Below are positions 1-8,939 of a stretch of DNA of 58,038 nt, in pieces. The position numbers and the translations under genes are program-made. Under the pieces are notes generated by a model, which searched no databases, was not told where the DNA came from, and saw nothing but the letters and a program-made list of their open reading frames with translations. Within the stretch, counting starts at the first letter, position 1. Every line of letters begins with the position of its first letter. Origin of the DNA: Cloacimonetes bacterium UBA5614 (lineage in GTDB: Bacteria > Cloacimonadota > Cloacimonadia > Cloacimonadales > Cloacimonadaceae); the NCBI GenBank assembly GCA_002424605.1, contig DIKQ01000014.1, positions 1-58,038 on the forward strand. Reading direction: 5' to 3'.

Positions 1-146
1 CCTCTCCCGCAGTACGCAAATCATCACATCCCGCAGACGGGTTATGTCAAATTCTATACCTCAGCTTTTCTGTCAATACAAATGTTTAAATAATTCCCAA
101 ACTCACCCTCCTTTACCCCTGCCCAGACCCCTCTCACAACCCCGCC

Positions 147-204
147 TCCACCCGGGGTCCCCGTGGGGTAAGCCCAGGTGGACCCCACGTGGATCCCAGG
201 GGGC
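147..204. repeat. Inverted array of 11-bp units, family B copy 1
   Basis: Two left units (147-157 TCCACCCGGGG, 158-168 TCCCCGTGGGG), a 3-nt spacer TAA (169-171), then three right units (172-182 GCCCAGGTGGA, 183-193 CCCCACGTGGA, 194-204 TCCCAGGGGGC). The left units are near reverse complements of the right ones. A C/T-rich tract lies immediately left, at about 100-146. A TTGACA follows at 216-221, upstream of the gene at 302. The same layout recurs at 49066-49123. Function is unknown. I see nothing else in the first 146 bases except a small CCCG/CGGG hairpin near 30-41. Confidence 0.75.
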
Positions 205-215
205 ACTATTTAAAC

Positions 216-247
216 TTGACAAGATGAGGTATTCACCAAGCTATAGT
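216..247 (+). promoter_or_regulatory. Possible promoter for the first MORN-like gene
   Basis: TTGACA at 216-221 is followed by TATAGT at 242-247. The 20-nt spacing is longer than the sigma-70 optimum, so the -10 assignment is weak. It lies 11 nt after the family B array and upstream of the gene starting at 302. Confidence 0.3.
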
Positions 248-301
248 TGTATTATGGATAATTATGATTAACATAAGATAAACTTTGTTACAGGAGTAGA
301 T

Positions 302-1252
302 TTGAACAGACAGAAATTCACAATGACGATATGCATGCTGATTGCAACAATGGTAGTGTGCACAGGATTGTCTGCACAGTTATCTGCTCCAAACCTTACT
401 GAGAGCAACGGCAACCGGGTAGGGAAATGGATATTCTGCCTGGATGAAAACCTGAATGAAATCACAGACAGCACCGACTGCACTTATTATAAGGTAGTAA
501 ACTATGTAACCGGCAGACCCATCGGTTTTGTGAACTATTACTACAAATCCGGCAAAATGTATTTCCAGACTCCTGTCAGGTCGCTCAACCCGGATGTTTA
601 CAGCGACGGAGAAATCAGGTTTTTTTCTGAATCAGGCGACAAGATTAAGACCATCACTTACCAGAACGGAGTGGAGAACGGACTGGCGGTCTATTATTAT
701 TCCGACGGCAAAGAGCAATTGCAGGGCAACTATACCGATGGCAAGAAAAGCGGTATCTGGAAACAATGGGACCCTGACGGCAAATATGGTATCGGAAGCT
801 TTGCCAACGACCTTCCTGAAGGTAAATGGACGTTTTATTATGCCGACGGTTCCCTGCGTTCTGAGGGCAAGTTTCATAATGGCATCCAATCCGGAGTCTG
901 GACAGAATACACAGAAACAGGTGATACTGCCGAAGGAACCTACCTGAACGGCTTGCCGGAAGGCACCTGGGTCTGCCAGTACAAAAACAAGAAGCCCTGT
1001 TACATAGGAAGCTATTCCAAGGGATTAAAAGACGGCTTCTGGCAGGAGTGGGACATCATGGGCAGACTGAGCAGGGGCAGTTATCTCAATGATGCCAGGG
1101 AAGGGACTTGGACATTACTGGACCCGAACGGCAACAAGCTGATGGAAGGAAACTACTCCAACGGCAAAGAAGAAGGTCCCTGGAAGAGATTTGACAAAGC
1201 CGGAAACGTTGTGGAAACCATTCAGTTCCAGAACGGGGTAAGAATCAAATAA
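302..1252 (+). CDS. Secreted MORN-like repeat protein (YwqK-type), first of a tandem pair
   Basis: 316 aa. The chosen start is TTG at 302, preceded by AGGAG (292-296) at 5-nt spacing. An ATG eight codons in would have no comparable ribosome-binding site and would shorten the signal peptide. Residues 1-26 form a signal peptide ending near SAQ. Residues about 110-316 are repeats of roughly 21-23 aa with the pattern G-x-Y-x-N-G-x(3)-G-x-W, the MORN-variant seen in YwqK-like proteins. Residues 30-110 are a repeat-poor N-terminal domain that aligns with the same region of the next gene (LDEN, GFV, YYK-G motifs), so the two are duplicates. It is probably exported and may bind surface ligands. The MORN-like fold is clear; function and partner are not known. 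Confidence 0.8.
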   Translation: MNRQKFTMTICMLIATMVVCTGLSAQLSAPNLTESNGNRVGKWIFCLDENLNEITDSTDCTYYKVVNYVTGRPIGFVNYYYKSGKMYFQTPVRSLNPDVYSDGEIRFFSESGDKIKTITYQNGVENGLAVYYYSDGKEQLQGNYTDGKKSGIWKQWDPDGKYGIGSFANDLPEGKWTFYYADGSLRSEGKFHNGIQSGVWTEYTETGDTAEGTYLNGLPEGTWVCQYKNKKPCYIGSYSKGLKDGFWQEWDIMGRLSRGSYLNDAREGTWTLLDPNGNKLMEGNYSNGKEEGPWKRFDKAGNVVETIQFQNGVRIK

Positions 1253-1320
1253 CCTGATTTTTAACAGATACATAATACTCTTATACTATTATATATATTC
1301 ATACAACAGGGAGAAGAACT

Positions 1321-2844
1321 ATGCTCAAGAGGCGCAGTTTATTGTCACTTTTACTGCTTATCATGTTTACATCCGTAACCTTTCTGCTTGCGTCCAAACA
1401 GGACATCAACCAGTTTTACAAAAAGACCCGGGTCAAGCATGGCCTGTGGCATCAGTATTTGGATGAAAATATGAATCCCGTTACCGACACCCTGGATTAC
1501 AAATACCTCAGGCATGTAAACTATGACAGGGGCGCTATCAGGGGATTTGTGAAACATTATTACAAGAACGGACAGCTCTATTTTGAAGCATATATGACCC
1601 AATTTGACCCGGATGGCTTTGCGGACGGCATTGTCTATTACTTCCATGAAAACGGCAAACTCATGCAACAGCTCCAGTATGAGAACGGCAGGCTGAACGG
1701 CACTGCGATTTACTACTACGATACTGGCATCATGAGTTCCAAAGGCCTTTGGCAAAACGGCGCCCAGGCAGGGCACTGGAGCTACTATTATTCCAATGGG
1801 CTTCCTGCTTCATCCGGAGTCAGGTTTGGCAACAGGAAAGAAGGCGAGTGGAAAGAGTACTTTGAAGACGGTAAATATTCAATCGGTTTCTACGAAAACA
1901 ACCAGAAGAAAGGTCTCTGGCTGTATTATGACCAAAAGGACGTTGTCATTATGACCGGCGAATGGCTGAACGGCGTCAGGGACGGACAGTGGAAATATTA
2001 CGATGTCCAAGGCAAGGTCGTGTCCGGAGGCAGTTATACAGAAGGCAAAAAACAGGGTTTCTGGACAGAGCCGACTGCCGGCGGAGGCAGGAGCGAAGGC
2101 ACTTACCTGAACGAAGAAAAGACCGGGGAATGGACTTTTTATGACAGCGAAGGCATCATGCTATACAAGGGCAATTACTCCGCCAACCTCCGAAACGGAA
2201 AGTGGACTGCCTATGACAAAAGCGGCAAGGTAAGCCAGGAGCTGAATTACCTGAATGACAAACTGCACGGAGTGGCAGTTTACTACAACGAAAGAGGGCT
2301 GGTCAGCACAAGAGGTGAATGGGACAATGGCTTGCAGACTGGGCTCTGGGTCAGTTTTTCCCCTGACGGCAAAAAGCTCTCCGAAGGGCTCAAATACAAT
2401 GGCAAGAAAACCGGCAAGTGGTTTGAATACTATGATGACGGCGGTTACGAAACCGGTCCTTATGCGGAAGACAGGCACAACGGCAAATGGCAGTATTACA
2501 ACGCAAACGGTATGCTGTATGCAGAAGGGCAATGGCTGGATGACATAAAACACGGCACCTGGACATACTTTGATTCCCTGGGAGTGGTAGTTTCCACCGG
2601 CACCATGGAAGGCGGTAAAAAGAACGGAAACTGGCAGGAAACCGGCTCACGCGGGGAGAAACTTTCCGGCAATTATACTAACGACCTCAAGAACGGCGAA
2701 TGGAGCCATTCCACTGCCGGCGGTCAGCTTATAGAAAAGGGATTCTTCGTAAACGGACTTCAGGAAGGCATTTGGTACAAGTATGACAAAAACGGCGACG
2801 TTACCGCCCAGGTAATGTATAAAAACGGGGAGAAAGTCAAGTAG
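1321..2844 (+). CDS. Secreted MORN-like repeat protein, second of a tandem pair
   Basis: 507 aa, preceded by a GGGAG ribosome-binding site. The hydrophobic N-terminus (about residues 6-24) looks like a signal peptide. From about residue 95 to the end there are some 17 repeats of about 22 aa with the consensus Y-x-(D/N)-G-x(4)-G-x-W-x-Y-Y, nearly twice as many as in the upstream paralogue. The N-terminal 95 residues match the first gene in order (LDENMNP, GFVKHYYKNGQ, DPDGFADG). The 68-nt gap to the first gene contains no evident terminator, so co-transcription is likely. The gene ends 18 nt from the convergent gene at 2863, leaving no room for a separate terminator. Molecular function is unknown. 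Confidence 0.8.
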   Translation: MLKRRSLLSLLLLIMFTSVTFLLASKQDINQFYKKTRVKHGLWHQYLDENMNPVTDTLDYKYLRHVNYDRGAIRGFVKHYYKNGQLYFEAYMTQFDPDGFADGIVYYFHENGKLMQQLQYENGRLNGTAIYYYDTGIMSSKGLWQNGAQAGHWSYYYSNGLPASSGVRFGNRKEGEWKEYFEDGKYSIGFYENNQKKGLWLYYDQKDVVIMTGEWLNGVRDGQWKYYDVQGKVVSGGSYTEGKKQGFWTEPTAGGGRSEGTYLNEEKTGEWTFYDSEGIMLYKGNYSANLRNGKWTAYDKSGKVSQELNYLNDKLHGVAVYYNERGLVSTRGEWDNGLQTGLWVSFSPDGKKLSEGLKYNGKKTGKWFEYYDDGGYETGPYAEDRHNGKWQYYNANGMLYAEGQWLDDIKHGTWTYFDSLGVVVSTGTMEGGKKNGNWQETGSRGEKLSGNYTNDLKNGEWSHSTAGGQLIEKGFFVNGLQEGIWYKYDKNGDVTAQVMYKNGEKVK

Positions 2845-2862
2845 TAATTCCCTGCCTGTAAA

Positions 2863-4389
2863 TCACCGTGACAGCTCTCCGGGCTGTATCCCCAGATGTA
2901 TTACGTTTACATTTCTGCTTCTGTCATCTGTGCAGAGGATGTTTTGCCCATCTTTGGAAAACGCAATCCTCCAGCCGGAAGTGATGCTTATCATGCGCAG
3001 AAGGTTCCTATTCCGCATATCATAAACAAGCAGGTAGCTTTGATAATAGTTGCCGGTTCCCGCCAGGACTGCCAGCAGACGGTCATCCGCTGAGAAATCC
3101 ACCGCCCTTATCTGCAGGGACTGTTCGGGATTGACACTATCTTTCAGCTTAACCGGCACAATGTCCTTCGTCTTCAGGTTCAGCAGCAGCAGTGTATTGG
3201 AATCATGATACCACAGGGCAGCATGGGTGTTGGAATTGTTTGCCCTGCTTTCCGTAGCCGGCAGGCTAAAGGGAACCGCCTCTTTTTTCAGGACATCGTA
3301 GTAATACTGGTCTTCATAGCCAATGATGTAAATCCTGTATTCAAACGGGTCAAACACATAGGATTTCCCGCCAATGTTCTTGTTTTTATATTTCAGGACC
3401 CTTCCAAGGTTCTTGCCTGAGGCAAAATCATAGAGGTTAGTGCTGTCAGCGTGTTCCTGGACGATGATTCTTCCTTCCGGGCTTAATCCGGAATGCTTGG
3501 GTAAATCCGCCTTATAATCAACATCTTTGCAGCGGAGATAGGTCTGCAATATGTCTGAAGCAGTGAAATCATATTTGAGTAAAGTATATTCACGGGTATC
3601 CCTGTTATATCCGGAGCGTCCGGCCATCCGGTTGGACATCAGCCCTGATGCGCTTCCCCTGACAAACAAATGGTCCTTGCTTAATGTAGCTTTGGCTTTT
3701 GCAGCGCTGAATACGGCTTCCTGCTTGCCATAGGATTCCAGCCAGAACTCCTGCCGGTTTTTCCGGGGTATGATATTGGAGCCGGTGTCAATAACACGTA
3801 TTTGCTGAAAGACCGGCAACCTTTCGTTGATGATGTCCCTGCCGTCCGGACCCGTAATGGTATATCTGTAGGGGCTGGGATGGTCCAGGATGCCGTATGC
3901 CCCAAATACTCTCAGCTTGCATTGCTTCTGCTTTTCCTTCAGTATTTTTGCATTGCTGGGAGCCATCTTGGTCTTGAGCTGGAGTTTGACCGTATCCAAC
4001 ACAGTTATCTCCAATGGCATCAGTTCCCTGTCTGCATCATATGTGCCCAGCTTGAAGGATGCAGAACCCATGGAAACTTCCTGCGCATAGGCGGTGAACA
4101 TCCTGCCCAGCCAGGGAAGGAAGGCGTCAAATTCGCGCTTTTTTACCTCATGATAACCGCTCATCAATCTCTGGATATATCTTGGCGTGCTTTCAAACTC
4201 GGTCTGAGGGCCGAAAATCCCGCTCCTGGAATAGTGTTTGTCTGCAGATTTATGAATGCTGTCTGCAACTGTGGCAAAGCGTTTGTTCCAATAGGCAATG
4301 TCACTGCAGGCCTGACTATAGCTTACAACCGCTCCCAGATAAGGTGCCACCAGCAGCAGAGCAATGACCAGTATCGTTCTGAACTTCAT
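2863..4389 (-). CDS. Exported protein with a C-terminal beta-propeller-like region
   Basis: 508 aa, with AGGAG upstream of the ATG. A hydrophobic N-terminus (residues 4-25) suggests export or a membrane anchor. Residues about 30-110 look helical. Residues about 270-508 contain blades resembling a WD40/YVTN propeller, for example VDFSADDRLLAVLAG and RIAFSKDGQNILCTDD, each followed by a short strand-rich stretch. The stop of the upstream gene (4410) lies 20 nt away on the same strand, so the two form a probable operon with the SH3-domain protein. I do not recognise a specific family. A sensor or scaffold role in the envelope is a guess. Confidence 0.6.
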   Translation of the reverse strand: MKFRTILVIALLLVAPYLGAVVSYSQACSDIAYWNKRFATVADSIHKSADKHYSRSGIFGPQTEFESTPRYIQRLMSGYHEVKKREFDAFLPWLGRMFTAYAQEVSMGSASFKLGTYDADRELMPLEITVLDTVKLQLKTKMAPSNAKILKEKQKQCKLRVFGAYGILDHPSPYRYTITGPDGRDIINERLPVFQQIRVIDTGSNIIPRKNRQEFWLESYGKQEAVFSAAKAKATLSKDHLFVRGSASGLMSNRMAGRSGYNRDTREYTLLKYDFTASDILQTYLRCKDVDYKADLPKHSGLSPEGRIIVQEHADSTNLYDFASGKNLGRVLKYKNKNIGGKSYVFDPFEYRIYIIGYEDQYYYDVLKKEAVPFSLPATESRANNSNTHAALWYHDSNTLLLLNLKTKDIVPVKLKDSVNPEQSLQIRAVDFSADDRLLAVLAGTGNYYQSYLLVYDMRNRNLLRMISITSGWRIAFSKDGQNILCTDDRSRNVNVIHLGIQPGELSR

Positions 4390-4409
4390 TTTCTATCACT
4401 CCTTTCGGC

Positions 4410-5258
4410 CTAAGGGCATCCGTAATCATCACCTTCATAATAGTACTCTGTGAGGAACGGCCTGAAGACCCATCCGATGATGCCTGTCCGGGTCCTGATG
4501 CGCAACCATTTGTCAACGAGCTGTTCTTTCCCGCGCAACACCATGCTCATTGTTTCGGATTCCTCGTACAAATAAAAGACAGTTTCGCCTTGTTTGAGGA
4601 CAGCCAGGATCCGGCTTTCCAGACGCGGAGCGCTTCTGACCCGCACGCTGTCATAGACCGCCTGTAACAAAGCTACCCTTTCATACTCCGGTTCCCTGTA
4701 AGGGGTGGCTTCAGACACGGGAGTCACCGCAGCAGTATCAGGACCGTTACCATTGCTGTTGTCAGGATAATCACCGCTATGCGAATCAAGCTTGGACGAT
4801 ATCTGCGGAAAATAGACATCGAGGGTTTTCCTGAAGGTCCAGAAACCCAAGCGGAAACAAGGCGTCCTGTATGGCATGAATCCGCCGGCAGAAACCTCAA
4901 GGCAGTAATCCGTCCCTGATTTCACGGCGAACTTTACCCTGCCTCCCGCAGTATGCGCGTACCAGAGTTTATGGTGATATCCCATCCCTTCATAACTGCA
5001 CAGGGCTACTTTGATATCGTTCAGCCGGGAGGAATCGGCAGCGCTGAAAACATTGACTTTAATCTGACGCAGGGAGTACCAGTGCACATCGTAGGTGCCC
5101 CGATATCTGTGCTGATTTGCAATGGGAGTATAGTTATTTTGACTTTTCACCCTGCGTATGTAGTAAGACGAGACAGCCATTATTGCCCAGATTACTATGA
5201 TAAACAGGAGTACGCAAATCAGAAAGTCCTTGACGACGTGTAGAAGCGGTCTTTTCAT
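4410..5258 (-). CDS. Membrane-anchored protein with a C-terminal bacterial SH3-like domain
   Basis: 282 aa, with AGAGGT before the ATG. One N-terminal transmembrane helix (about residues 10-31) is followed by a region resembling a carboxypeptidase-regulatory-like beta-sandwich (about 55-150). Next is a low-complexity Asp/Asn/Gly linker (about 155-185). The end is an SH3b-type domain (about 195-275) with the typical VRVRSAP-x(4)-ILAVLKQGE and a GWV(F/W) closing motif. SH3b domains of this kind usually bind peptidoglycan or peptides, so a periplasmic wall-associated role fits. It is the first gene of a two-gene minus-strand unit with 2863-4389. Confidence 0.65.
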   Translation of the reverse strand: MKRPLLHVVKDFLICVLLFIIVIWAIMAVSSYYIRRVKSQNNYTPIANQHRYRGTYDVHWYSLRQIKVNVFSAADSSRLNDIKVALCSYEGMGYHHKLWYAHTAGGRVKFAVKSGTDYCLEVSAGGFMPYRTPCFRLGFWTFRKTLDVYFPQISSKLDSHSGDYPDNSNGNGPDTAAVTPVSEATPYREPEYERVALLQAVYDSVRVRSAPRLESRILAVLKQGETVFYLYEESETMSMVLRGKEQLVDKWLRIRTRTGIIGWVFRPFLTEYYYEGDDYGCP

Positions 5259-5443
5259 CCGTACCTCTATGGGGCAGAATTCCGTCCTGTTTTTCCCTGC
5301 CCGATTTCTTTCACGTAATTTCCCTGTCTGAAAATGTCAAGCAATTTTCCGCATTTTACCAAAATCTTCCCTGCAACACCCCTCTTCCGCTCCTAATTGA
5401 TACACATACTTTACATAGTATATTCCTGGACTTTTCTTAGGTT

Positions 5444-5484
5444 ATAGTCTAAGCATAGTCCAAGCATATTATCAGAATAATATG
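5444..5484. repeat. 11-bp direct repeat and palindrome in a gene-free stretch
   Basis: The 311-base gap between 5258 and 5570 holds two abutting 11-mers, ATAGTCTAAGC (5444-5454) and ATAGTCCAAGC (5455-5465). They run into a perfect 8-bp inverted repeat CATATTAT / ATAATATG (5465-5472 and 5477-5484) with a 4-nt loop. The stretch is AT-rich and lies about 85 nt upstream of the gene at 5570. It could be an operator with one-turn-spaced sites. Nothing else stands out in this gap. Confidence 0.5.
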
Positions 5485-5569
5485 GGGATTATTTAAGGGA
5501 AAGGCAGGAAAAAGGTTGACACAAAGCCGGCAGAAATTCAGCTTGAATCAGCAAAAGCGGAGGTGACTG

Positions 5570-6019
5570 ATGAAAGTCAAGTTCAAAAACCTGATAGCAG
5601 GATACACGGGAAAAGCTGATGATTCTGTGATTTACCTGCACAAGGAGACCGGGCAGTTTATCGTGCGGAGACGCCCCAAGGTGACCCTGAATCCGCAGAA
5701 TCACGACATCAGCAACACGAGCAGCAACCTCAGGAAAATCCAGCCTTCCGAGGCATACAAGAATAATCTGAGGACATACATCTTTGCCTACAGGCAGGCA
5801 CGCATCAAAGACAGAAAGCACTTCATCTCCTGGAGCAATGTCTTTTACGCGCTTCTCTATGAAATGCAAAGGCAATATCCGGAGCAGGTTGACCTCAAGA
5901 CCCTCACCCGGGAACAGATTTATGACCAGGATTTGCCCTGCAGGAGTGTGGCGGGAGCAGTCGCAGCAGGTCTTTTGCCCCAGGTCAAAGACTGGGAAAT
6001 GCTCACGGCTTTGATATAG
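5570..6019 (+). CDS. Conserved-looking hypothetical protein
   Basis: 149 aa, with GGAGG ending 6 nt before the ATG. It has no signal peptide or membrane segment. The N-terminal 40 residues look like a small beta-rich domain (VIYLHKETGQFIVRRRPK), and the rest is helical and basic in the middle (FAYRQARIKDRKHF). The YTGKADDSVIYLHKETG stretch faintly recalls small DUF6266-like proteins, but I would not assign it. It stands alone, with gene-free sequence on both sides and its own palindromic upstream region. Strong ribosome-binding site and normal codon use support a real gene. Function unknown. Confidence 0.65.
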   Translation: MKVKFKNLIAGYTGKADDSVIYLHKETGQFIVRRRPKVTLNPQNHDISNTSSNLRKIQPSEAYKNNLRTYIFAYRQARIKDRKHFISWSNVFYALLYEMQRQYPEQVDLKTLTREQIYDQDLPCRSVAGAVAAGLLPQVKDWEMLTALI

Positions 6020-6123
6020 TTTATGAAAAATTCTTGACAGGGTCAGGCACAGATAATTTGAATACTTTCAGAACAAAACAGAATATCAATTTGTGTCTTT
6101 ACCACCTATCCGCCTATGAAAGA

Positions 6124-6151
6124 TTGACAAATAATGTCAGATGAAAATACT
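6124..6151 (+). promoter_or_regulatory. Probable promoter of the proS operon
   Basis: TTGACA (6124-6129), a 16-nt spacer, then AATACT (6146-6151), giving a start near 6158 and a short leader to the ATG at 6182. The -35 lies inside a small palindrome (TGACA-aataa-TGTCA), which could be a repressor site. An additional TTGACA occurs further upstream near 6034. Confidence 0.45.
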
Positions 6152-6181
6152 TGAAAAGTAGAAATATATTTGGAGATGTGA

Positions 6182-7705
6182 ATGAGCAAACAGGTCAGAA
6201 CAGCCATTGAACCGACCAGAGAAGAAAATTATGCCGAATGGTACCAGCAGGTAATCAAGGCAGCCGACCTCGCAGAAAACAGCGATGTGCGCGGTTGCAT
6301 GGTCATCAAGCCCTGGGGTTATGCCATTTGGGAAAATATCCAGAGAATTTTGGACGGGATGTTCCGCGAAACAGGTCACAGAAACGCCTACTTCCCCATC
6401 TTTATCCCCAAAAGCTACTTTGAAAAAGAAGCGGAACACGTGGAAGGCTTTGCCAAGGAATGCGCCATAGTCACGCACTCACGCCTGGAAGACGACGGCA
6501 AAGGCGGACTGAAAGTGGCAGGGGAACTGACGGAACCTTACATTGTCCGCCCCACTTCGGAAACGATTATCGGCGAGTCTTTCTCACGCTGGGTAAATTC
6601 CTACCGCGACCTGCCCCTGCTGATAAACCAGTGGGCAAATATCGTACGCTGGGAAATGCGGACGCGCCTGTTCCTGAGAACGGCGGAATTCCTCTGGCAG
6701 GAAGGGCACACGGTGCATGAAACACACGAAGACGCCATGGTGGAAACCCTGAAAATGCTGGATGTTTATGCTGAGTTTGCAGAAAATTACCTGGCTATTC
6801 CTGTGATAAAAGGTGAAAAAACTGAAGGTGAAAGATTCCCCGGAGCGGTGTCCACTTATTGCATCGAAGCGATGATGCAGGATAGAAAAGCCTTGCAGAG
6901 CGGAACTTCGCATTTCCTGGGACAAAACTTTGCCAAATCCAGCAACATCAAATTCCAGAACCGGCAGGGTGAAGTGCAGCATGCCTTCACAACCTCCTGG
7001 GGTGTTTCGACCCGCCTGATTGGCGCGCTCATCATGACCCACAGCGATGATAACGGACTGGTACTACCGCCCAGAATCGCACCCTCGCATGCGGTAATCA
7101 TACCCATTTACAAGACAGAGGAAGAAAGAGCCGCTATCATGGCATTCGTGGAAGAAATCAGGCTTGCTCTGAAAGCAGTCCGGTATGACGACATCCCCAT
7201 CCGGCTGGAAATTGACGACCGTGACATGACTTCCAGCGAACGGGGCTGGTACTGGATTAAAAAAGGCATCCCGGTACGCTTGGAGATAGGTCCGCGAGAC
7301 CTGCAAAACCGCAGTGTCTATATGGGACGTAGGGACAAGGAAGCCAAGGACAAGCAGGGACTAAGCTTTGAGGAACTGGTTGAAAAGCTGCCGGTCATCC
7401 TGGACGAAATGCAGGAAAACTATCGCCAGAGGGCGCTGGAATTGCGTTTGAGCAATACAAAGCAAATAGACGGAAAAGAGGAATTTTACAGTTACTTCAC
7501 ACCCAAGAATGCGGAACAGCCGGAGATACACGGCGGTTTTGCGGATTCACACTGGTGCGGCAGCACGGATTGCGAGACACAAATCAAAGACGACCTCAAG
7601 GTGACCATCCGCTGTATACCGAATGACGCCAAGACAGAAGACGGCACCTGCATCTGTTGCGGCAAGCCATCCAAACGCAGGGTAATTTTCGCCAAGTCAT
7701 ACTAA
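6182..7705 (+). CDS. proS: Prolyl-tRNA synthetase, archaeal/eukaryote-like type
   Basis: 507 aa class II aminoacyl-tRNA synthetase that charges tRNA-Pro with proline in the cytoplasm. It is the short form that lacks the YbaK-like editing insertion of the E. coli enzyme. The N-terminus enters directly into the catalytic fold (EENYAEWYQQVI, then VRGCMVIKPWGYAIWENIQ). Class II motif 2 is seen as RPTSETIIGESFSRW and WANIVRWEMR (about residues 122-160). The anticodon-binding domain follows (about 295-400). The Cys-rich C-terminal zinc domain (CGSTDC, then CICCGK) ends in the family's aromatic C-terminus, -AKSY. GGAG lies 6 nt before the ATG. It heads a likely operon with cinA (7-nt gap) and purD. 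Confidence 0.95.
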   Translation: MSKQVRTAIEPTREENYAEWYQQVIKAADLAENSDVRGCMVIKPWGYAIWENIQRILDGMFRETGHRNAYFPIFIPKSYFEKEAEHVEGFAKECAIVTHSRLEDDGKGGLKVAGELTEPYIVRPTSETIIGESFSRWVNSYRDLPLLINQWANIVRWEMRTRLFLRTAEFLWQEGHTVHETHEDAMVETLKMLDVYAEFAENYLAIPVIKGEKTEGERFPGAVSTYCIEAMMQDRKALQSGTSHFLGQNFAKSSNIKFQNRQGEVQHAFTTSWGVSTRLIGALIMTHSDDNGLVLPPRIAPSHAVIIPIYKTEEERAAIMAFVEEIRLALKAVRYDDIPIRLEIDDRDMTSSERGWYWIKKGIPVRLEIGPRDLQNRSVYMGRRDKEAKDKQGLSFEELVEKLPVILDEMQENYRQRALELRLSNTKQIDGKEEFYSYFTPKNAEQPEIHGGFADSHWCGSTDCETQIKDDLKVTIRCIPNDAKTEDGTCICCGKPSKRRVIFAKSY

Positions 7706-7712
7706 AGGGTGT

Positions 7713-8939
7713 ATGGACGTAAAGGTCAGCATCATAAACATCGGCAATGAACTGCTGCTCGGGCAGACAGTCAATACAAACCTGAGCTGGCTGGGCACGG
7801 AGCTTGCCTTCCTGGGATTGCCGGCAACAAAAGCAGTAACGATTCAGGATGACCCTGAAGCCATCAGGACAGCACTGTCACAAGAGTGGCAACAGAGCGA
7901 TGTGGTGATAATGACCGGCGGACTGGGACCCACCAAGGACGATATCACCAAGGCGGTGATTGCGGATTTCTTTGGCAAGGAAATGGAATTCCGTCCGGAA
8001 ATCTGGGAAAAAGTGCAGGCTATGTTCGCCTTCAGGGGTATGGCAACCCCGGAGATTAATAAATCCCAGGCAATGGTTCCGGGAGGGTTTGAAGCATTTG
8101 CCAATGCCAGAGGAACCGCTCCGGGACTTTGTTTCAAAGACAACGGAAAGCTGTTTTTCGCTTTGCCGGGCGTGCCTGTTGAGATGAAATACCTGTTTGG
8201 GGAATACATCAGCGACATCCTGAAGAAAGCTTTTTCACGCAAACCCATTATACTGAAGACAATCCATACCTGGAACACCAGCGAATCAGCCCTGGCAGAA
8301 AAGCTGTCTGAGCTGAGGATACCGGATGAAATCAAGCTTGCCTGGCTGCCGCAGACCGGAAGGGTGGACCTGAGGATATATGGCAGCAATGAATGGCAGA
8401 TAAATGAATTGCACGACAACATCCAAGCCCTTGCATCAGAATATGTCTGGGGATACGACGGCGACACCCCTGCCTCTGTATTGCAACACCTCCTGCTGGA
8501 AAAAGAGCTGACCCTGGCAGCGGCTGAATCATGCACAGGCGGTCTGGTCGGCAAGCTGCTGACCGATGTTCCCGGAGCCAGCAACTACTTTGCAGGAAGC
8601 TTGGTAAGCTACAGCAATCCCCTGAAACAGAGCATGCTGGGCGTCAAGGGCGAGACCCTGGAGAAGTCTGGGGCTGTGAGCATCGAAACAGCGCTGGAAA
8701 TGGCAGAAGGCATCAGGAAAGAAGCAAAAGTTGATATCGGCATTTCAGTGACGGGCATTGCCGGTCCCGAGGGCGGAAGTTCTGAAAAGCCGGTCGGCAC
8801 AGTATGTTTTGGCATTGCATCCGGGAAGGGGACTTATTCCGGAAAGACAGTTTTTACCGGAGACAGAAACGGCATTCGCACTAAGGCGGCAGAATATCTG
8901 ATACTATCTACAATAGAATACATCAGGAGAGAGTTATGA
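7713..8939 (+). CDS. cinA: CinA family protein, NMN deamidase/ADP-ribose pyrophosphatase type
   Basis: 408 aa. The N-terminal MoCF/COG1058 domain (about 1-170) carries TGGLGPTKDD near residue 70. The C-terminal PncC nicotinamide-nucleotide amidohydrolase domain (about 255-405) carries the ESCTGG motif near residue 272 and VTGIAGPEGG. The two-domain form fits full-length CinA, which recycles NMN to NaMN in pyridine-nucleotide salvage and hydrolyses ADP-ribose. A nadE gene occurs later in the window (51825). The start lies 7 nt after proS, and the stop overlaps the purD start by 4 nt (ATGA), implying translational coupling. Confidence 0.92.
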   Translation: MDVKVSIINIGNELLLGQTVNTNLSWLGTELAFLGLPATKAVTIQDDPEAIRTALSQEWQQSDVVIMTGGLGPTKDDITKAVIADFFGKEMEFRPEIWEKVQAMFAFRGMATPEINKSQAMVPGGFEAFANARGTAPGLCFKDNGKLFFALPGVPVEMKYLFGEYISDILKKAFSRKPIILKTIHTWNTSESALAEKLSELRIPDEIKLAWLPQTGRVDLRIYGSNEWQINELHDNIQALASEYVWGYDGDTPASVLQHLLLEKELTLAAAESCTGGLVGKLLTDVPGASNYFAGSLVSYSNPLKQSMLGVKGETLEKSGAVSIETALEMAEGIRKEAKVDIGISVTGIAGPEGGSSEKPVGTVCFGIASGKGTYSGKTVFTGDRNGIRTKAAEYLILSTIEYIRREL

